NCBI GenBank assembly: GCA_033064195.1
Contig: JARBJD010000036.1
Coordinates: forward strand, 124,001-188,000
DNA: 64,000 bases
Direction of reading: 5' to 3'
DNA from: Blattamonas nauphoetae
Taxonomy: Eukaryota; Preaxostyla; Oxymonadida
Notes under the pieces: model-generated
What the model saw: only the letters and a program-made list of their open reading frames with translations
Told to the model about the DNA's origin: nothing
The model's database searches: none
Position numbers and translations under genes: made by a program
Shown here: one piece after another, positions 59,698 through 64,000 of the stretch
Numbering within the stretch: the first letter of the stretch is position 1
Layout: the number at the start of each line of letters is the position of its first letter

Positions 59698-60323
59698 TCA
59701 GAATTCATTAAATATCAATTGTGGAGGCAGGATCTTTGGCTGGATTGGTCCCCTGAGTGAAACTTGCCATACACGTGAATTGTTTCCGAGGTCAAAGTTT
59801 GACCCAATTGAAATGACGAGGATATCAGTGAAAATTGGTCTAAAAAGGATAAAAAATGTGATATAATACTCTCCAGTGGGTCGGTTGAGTGGGAGGTGTA
59901 CCCATCCAGTCTTTCTTTCCAGCGTTTTCGTTGAAACTTGTTCGAAAGTTCCAAAATGTGAATGGGCGAAAATAGTCAAGACATTGGGAGTATAAGAATC
60001 TTCTTCGGCAAATGTGTTGAAAAATGATATTTGCTGAATGATGGACACAAAGACGAATGAAGGAAAATGAGAGACTGCAGACTGACAGTTCAACGCGTGT
60101 TTCGAATCGCGCAGTGATGGAATGCGGAATGTTCCCATCGCTCCTTGATAGTTGATGACAATGAGTAAAAAATGATTAGCGAAGACAATTGGGTCATTGA
60201 AATATGAATTCTGACATACTCCCAAAAAGTACTGAGATCATCGTCATAGATATTATAAATTGGATGTCCTCCTTTTGTAGTTGATGCTGACCAGACTGCT
60301 TGGGACTTGTATTCGTAAAACAT
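59698..60323 (-). CDS. IFT25: IFT25 (HSPB11)-like intraflagellar transport protein
   Basis: Four exons, 60323-60220, 60143-60083, 60033-59870 and 59839-59698, all in phase, giving 156 residues (human 144). The match spans the whole galactose-binding-like jelly roll: WSASTTKGGHPIYNIYDDDL then STFW (human ATSSDEKHPPENIIDGNPETFW), GNIPHSITARFETRVEL (human GMFPQEFIICFHKHVRIERL), SYTPNVLTI...FEQV and FTDILVISIGSNFDL (human YLRFIIVSAFDHFA). IFT25 pairs with IFT27 in IFT-B. It is lost from several animal lineages, so its presence with KAP3 suggests a complete transport system. The gene is hard to see because each exon ends in a different open frame. It is divergent with eS12. Confidence 0.82.
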
Positions 60324-60554
60324 AGACAGTGTTGGTTGAGAAAAAAAGTGGCTTGATCCCCATAGAACCCTCCTCTTTCTCTCATCTTCAGTTTGGTGTT
60401 TTTCTTCTCTCCGTTCTCTCCCAGCTTTCTCTCCGACGAAAAGGGTTGAGGAAGAGGGTACTTTGTTTTGAATTTTCTTTATTATGGATGACACTTGAGG
60501 CAGAAGATCATTTTTCGAAACCATTGTCGAGGAAAGTTTTGATACTTGAGACCA
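60324..60554. promoter_or_regulatory. Divergent promoter region IFT25 / eS12
   Basis: 231 bp between start codons. The IFT25 frame remains open upstream here, but the family start fits 60323. No specific element recognised. Confidence 0.35.
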
Positions 60555-61031
60555 ATGGAAACTGAAATGTCTTAACTCATTCGTTTTTTAAATTTCCTCC
60601 TCTTATTCAATCACAGTGTTGAAACTCCTATTGTTGCCACAGAGGAACCAATCATCAAGCCTCTTGATCTCCCAACTGCTGTTCAGCGCCTCCTCAAGAG
60701 CGCTATCTACGCAGGGAAACTGTACCGTGGTCTGAGAGAAGCTGCCAAGCTTATGGATCGCGGTGAGGCCAGCCTTGTCATCCTTGCTGAAGACTGCGAC
60801 GAACCATCGTATGTGAAGCTTGTTGAGGCTCTGTGCAAACAGAGACAAGTTCCTCTCCTTCACATTGAAGAGAAGAAAGACCTTGGTGAATGGTCCGGCC
60901 TTTGCCAATTTGACAAAGAAGGAAACGCTCGCAACGTTGTTGGCTGCTCTTGCGTTGGTATCAAAGAAGTTGGTACTGATGCTGAGGCATACCAGTACAT
61001 CTCTGATCACATGCGCAAGGCTGCTCAATAA
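60555..61031 (+). CDS. RPS12: 40S ribosomal protein S12 (eS12)
   Basis: Two exons, 60555-60568 and 60617-61031 (48-nt intron, GTCTTA donor), giving 142 residues. Clear family blocks: [63 protein letters not shown] and VVGCSCVGIKEVG, matching human [20 protein letters not shown] and VVGCSCVVVKDYG. eS12 sits on the beak of the small subunit. The stop is TAA at the expected C-terminus, further support that TAA is a stop in host genes. A five-codon first exon is common for ribosomal protein genes. Confidence 0.95.
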
Positions 61032-61149
61032 GATCACTTCTCAATGGAACAGTTTCTTTTGAAGCTTGCGAATTCACCTATTTTTTGAAAATAAGTAACT
61101 AGGTATTTGTGCATAAAACTCCTTCCTCTAGGACCAGATCAAACCCCAA

Positions 61150-64000
61150 ATGGAGTCAACTTTTATCACTGGTTTGGGAGAACCAATCTTACACATCACG
61201 TGTCATGGGACAGATCAAAAGTCACTTTATGTTGTTTCGAGTGCTCTTCCTTGACTTTCTCACGTTTCTGTCAGGAGAACACTCGTTCAACTCAATTCTT
61301 CAACATGCTCCAAACGGTCAGTCATTTCAGTCAACAATTCCAATCACTTTAACGGAACAGCATTATTTTGTCGGATGTCACAACATTACTGACTCATCGT
61401 TCCTCATTTCTCGGGAATCATCTCCGTGTGTTCTGTCAAACCGACCTTTTGAGAATATTACGACTTTCTTTCGATTGCACAATTCATCACTCATCATACA
61501 ACACATCTCACTCTCTGTGTATTCGTGCTCTGCAATTGAACTGTCATCTAACTCATGTGCATTGCTCTCTGGGAACACTATTTCCATTTTTATGGTCCAG
61601 CATCTATTTTTAGTGAGCGAATCATCACTCTCCCTGTCCGACATTACGTTTCATCCTCTTTCAAGTGGAATTCAGTTACTTAGTCTCGTCAACACGGATG
61701 ATTCAACAAACTATCTTATTTTTCGCGATTTTCATCTGTCAAATCATTTATTTTCATCTTCACCCTTCATCAACGCCACTGACAACTCCATTGTCTCTCT
61801 CGATTGTTCATCGTGGATAAATTGCACTCAATCTTTTCGTCATGATCCAGAGCATCCTCCAAACTTGTTAGAATGCAAATATACCTTCGTCACACATTCG
61901 ATCTTTACAAACACGCCAAATGCTCTCTATGGTGCGATCTTCCCGGACTTCAACTTCGTTTCGACATTTGCTTGTATTAATTCCTCGTTTTTGGCGTGTA
62001 ATCGGAACGCCGTGTATCATACGCAACAAAATGCCACTGGAAAGAACGCACTCTTCCAAAACGACACATTTGAGAAGTGCATTGTGACAGAGGGACACGG
62101 TGGCGCGATCATGCAAGCGTCCGCGCACGACATCAACGTGACCGGATGCACGTTCAACGGGTGCAGTGCCATCAACGGCAATGGAGGAGCCATCTCGAGC
62201 CCGGGCATTGTGAAGATCCAGAACTCCGTGTTCCTCAGCTGCTCCTCAAAGTACATCGGAGGCGCCGCGTACTTTGCACTGATGGACACAGGCAGGATTG
62301 CGATCATGCGGTGTGTGCTCCGACACTGCTCGGCAGATACGGGCGGGTGTATGTTCTTCTCGAGCACGCACACACCAGAGGATTGGAATGATGGTGCGAT
62401 CATTGCGATGTCACACACGTCGTGCGAGGAGAGCACAGCCATGTTCGGAGGAGGGGCGATTTCAATGACGGCCTTCCCCATCCACATCGTTCTGTGCTCG
62501 TTTGTGGACACGCGGGCTGACTTTGGAGGAGCCATTGACATTGCAGCAATGGGCACCTCTATCCAAGTCAGACTCAACAACCTGCTCTTCTCGGAGTGTG
62601 TCGCAATCCACAACGCGACGTGTGTGTCTGTCTACACTGTGGATGATAAAAAGTGGCTGTTGGCAAGCGCACTCAACAGCTGTGTCACGACTGCGTTGGA
62701 AGGGACGTTTGCCCCCATCCTGTACTACACCACCCCCAAAGCAGAATCCTTTGTGGAGTGTCCTCAGCTTATTTCAACTATTTCCGGCTCGATCGAAGTG
62801 AAGATGGACAGGAAAGACAGCATCAACTGCTGGGGCGTCAACAACCCTTGCAGCACGGTCTCCAGAGCGATACTCCGTGTTGCTCCTGCCCACACCTCGC
62901 TGTTCGAGATCGCTGTCCAATCTGGAGAGTACCAGGAATGGGGATGGGCCGTTGGCACTCGCAACATCACTGTGACAGGATACACACCGACTGAAACACC
63001 ACTCAGCATGGTACATTCAGTGGAGCCAAACAACGATACCAAAGTCATCGTCTCCCCCCGACAGTATCCTCTCAACGTGACATCAACTGCCTACCTCCAT
63101 TCGACCGACGCTTTCATTGTCATCACAACTGGACAGCTCGTCATCAACAATATCTATTTCGACTTCACACAGTCAGCTGAACTCATCAAAACAAAACTCG
63201 CGTCGTTCGCTCAAATCGACGGAGTGGACTGGCTCGACCCCGTCACGACGCCCGTCCCAACTCTCATTCTGAACCACACGCATCTCCTTCGGTCCATCTC
63301 CGACCTTTCCGGATCTGTCATCTTTCTCGTCTACGCCACTCTGAAGATCAACAACTCGACTGTGTCTTCTGTCCGTTCGGCAGGACCGCTCATCAAAGGA
63401 TCGAAGGAACGAGTGAACATCGCCATTTTCAATTCGTCTTTTGACTGCGCTATCAAAAAAGGGAGTTTGATTGCGGTTGATCTTCGGTCGCTCGAAGAGC
63501 ATGAACTTGTCAGTTCAATACACATCTCGTCCTCCAACTTGACCTGTGATTCGGAAACGGACATGGCCTCGCCGGTGTTTCTCTCCGTCATCGCAAGCAA
63601 CATGTCTGAACGAACGTCGACCCTCAACCACCTCACCTCGATCTCACAATCGCGCTTCATCGGGAGAACGATTTCACGCCAAACATCCAATTTTGGCAGT
63701 CTCCTGTTGTTGCAGGACAGCCACGTCACAATCACTGATTCGACATTCTCCGGTTCTACCATCACCGCACCGCAGAGAAGAAGTTTTCTCAACCCAAATA
63801 GCAACGATGCCAACACGTGTGTCTGGTCATCGTCATTGATTCACCTCGAGAATTGCCAATCCACAATTGAGCGGATCATCCTTGCCAACAGCACGAGCGG
63901 AGGAATTGGCTTCGAACACGGACAGGCGACAATCCTCTCGGCAACGTTCATCAACAACAGTCGAATCAACTCCGACACCAAATTCAACGACCGTCGGAAG
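61150..64000 (+). CDS. Right-handed beta-helix (GGAI-repeat) protein, runs off the right edge
   Basis: Exon 1 61150-61240 (MESTFITGLGEPILHITCHG) joins exon 2 from 61275, which stays open to position 64000, so about 939 residues are visible and the end is missing. The intron is 34 nt with a GTGCTC donor. Repeats of the form 'N..F..C.......GGAI' recur (HGGAIMQ, NGGAISS, IGGAAYF, FGGGAISM, FGGAIDI, about residues 309-448), with many N-x-S/T sites. These are typical of the large pectin-lyase-like/Pmp-like families expanded in oxymonads. They are thought to be secreted or surface proteins; no classic signal peptide is visible at this start, so an upstream exon is possible. Function unknown. Confidence 0.75.

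Noticed and set aside
1-64000. Whole-genome UAR=Gln code for the host
   Set aside because: HSP20, BUD22, eS12 and the channel end with TAA or TAG exactly where homologues end, and more than 10,000 host codons contain no internal TAA/TAG.
1-64000. CRISPR arrays, bacterial operons, rRNA genes
   Set aside because: No regularly spaced repeats, no Shine-Dalgarno-linked gene strings and no rRNA-like sequence were seen.

Overview
This is about 64 kb of gene-dense eukaryotic (protist) DNA. Introns are numerous and tiny, mostly 25-55 nt. They start with GT but are otherwise loose at the 5' site, and they end in a pyrimidine run plus AG. The recognisable genes include flagellar transport genes (KAP3, IFT25), a kinetochore gene (NUF2), core housekeeping genes (RRN3, BUD22, NAA40, eS12, HSP20) and a secreted-type GGAI beta-helix protein. 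With the introns, this fits an anaerobic flagellate of the oxymonad/Preaxostyla type. That placement is an inference. The host genes use TAA, TAG and TGA as true stops at the natural ends of conserved proteins, so the host code looks standard.

Layout. 1-5847: end of an acidic protein, an HSP20 gene, a TA-flanked inverted-repeat transposon (2172-3185), and an armadillo/importin-alpha-like gene. 5990-22642: a compact block with NUF2(-)/RRN3(+), BUD22(-)/Sfi1-like(+) and KAP3(-)/NAA40(+), divergent pairs with only 67, 309 and 36 bp between start codons. 22883-40771: a small unknown gene(-), a roughly 5,014-residue IP3-receptor/ryanodine-receptor superfamily channel essentially in one 15-kb exon, and a nine-exon coiled-coil gene. 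40989-55600: a mobile-element region. It holds a 3,344-bp hAT-like unit with an exact 8-bp target duplication, relics of hAT, Tc1/mariner and DDE_4-type transposases, a foldback element and a DIRS-like retroelement fossil. 56373-64000: a damaged Greatwall/MAST-like AGC kinase(-), IFT25(-), ribosomal protein eS12(+), and a beta-helix protein that runs off the right edge.

The most unusual locus is the hAT-like unit at 41896-45239. It carries no transposase. Its cargo is a six-exon, roughly 751-codon gene full of C-x3-C motifs. The exon phases fit across all five introns. The only interruptions are five TAA/TAG codons, the final stop is TGA, and one of the five lies inside a C-x3-C motif. This looks like either a gene from a UAR=Gln lineage (hexamitid diplomonads and the oxymonad Streblomastix use that code) or an unusual pseudogene. 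Gene models with introns were deduced by eye from frame continuity, GT/AG and protein-family similarity; no database search was run.
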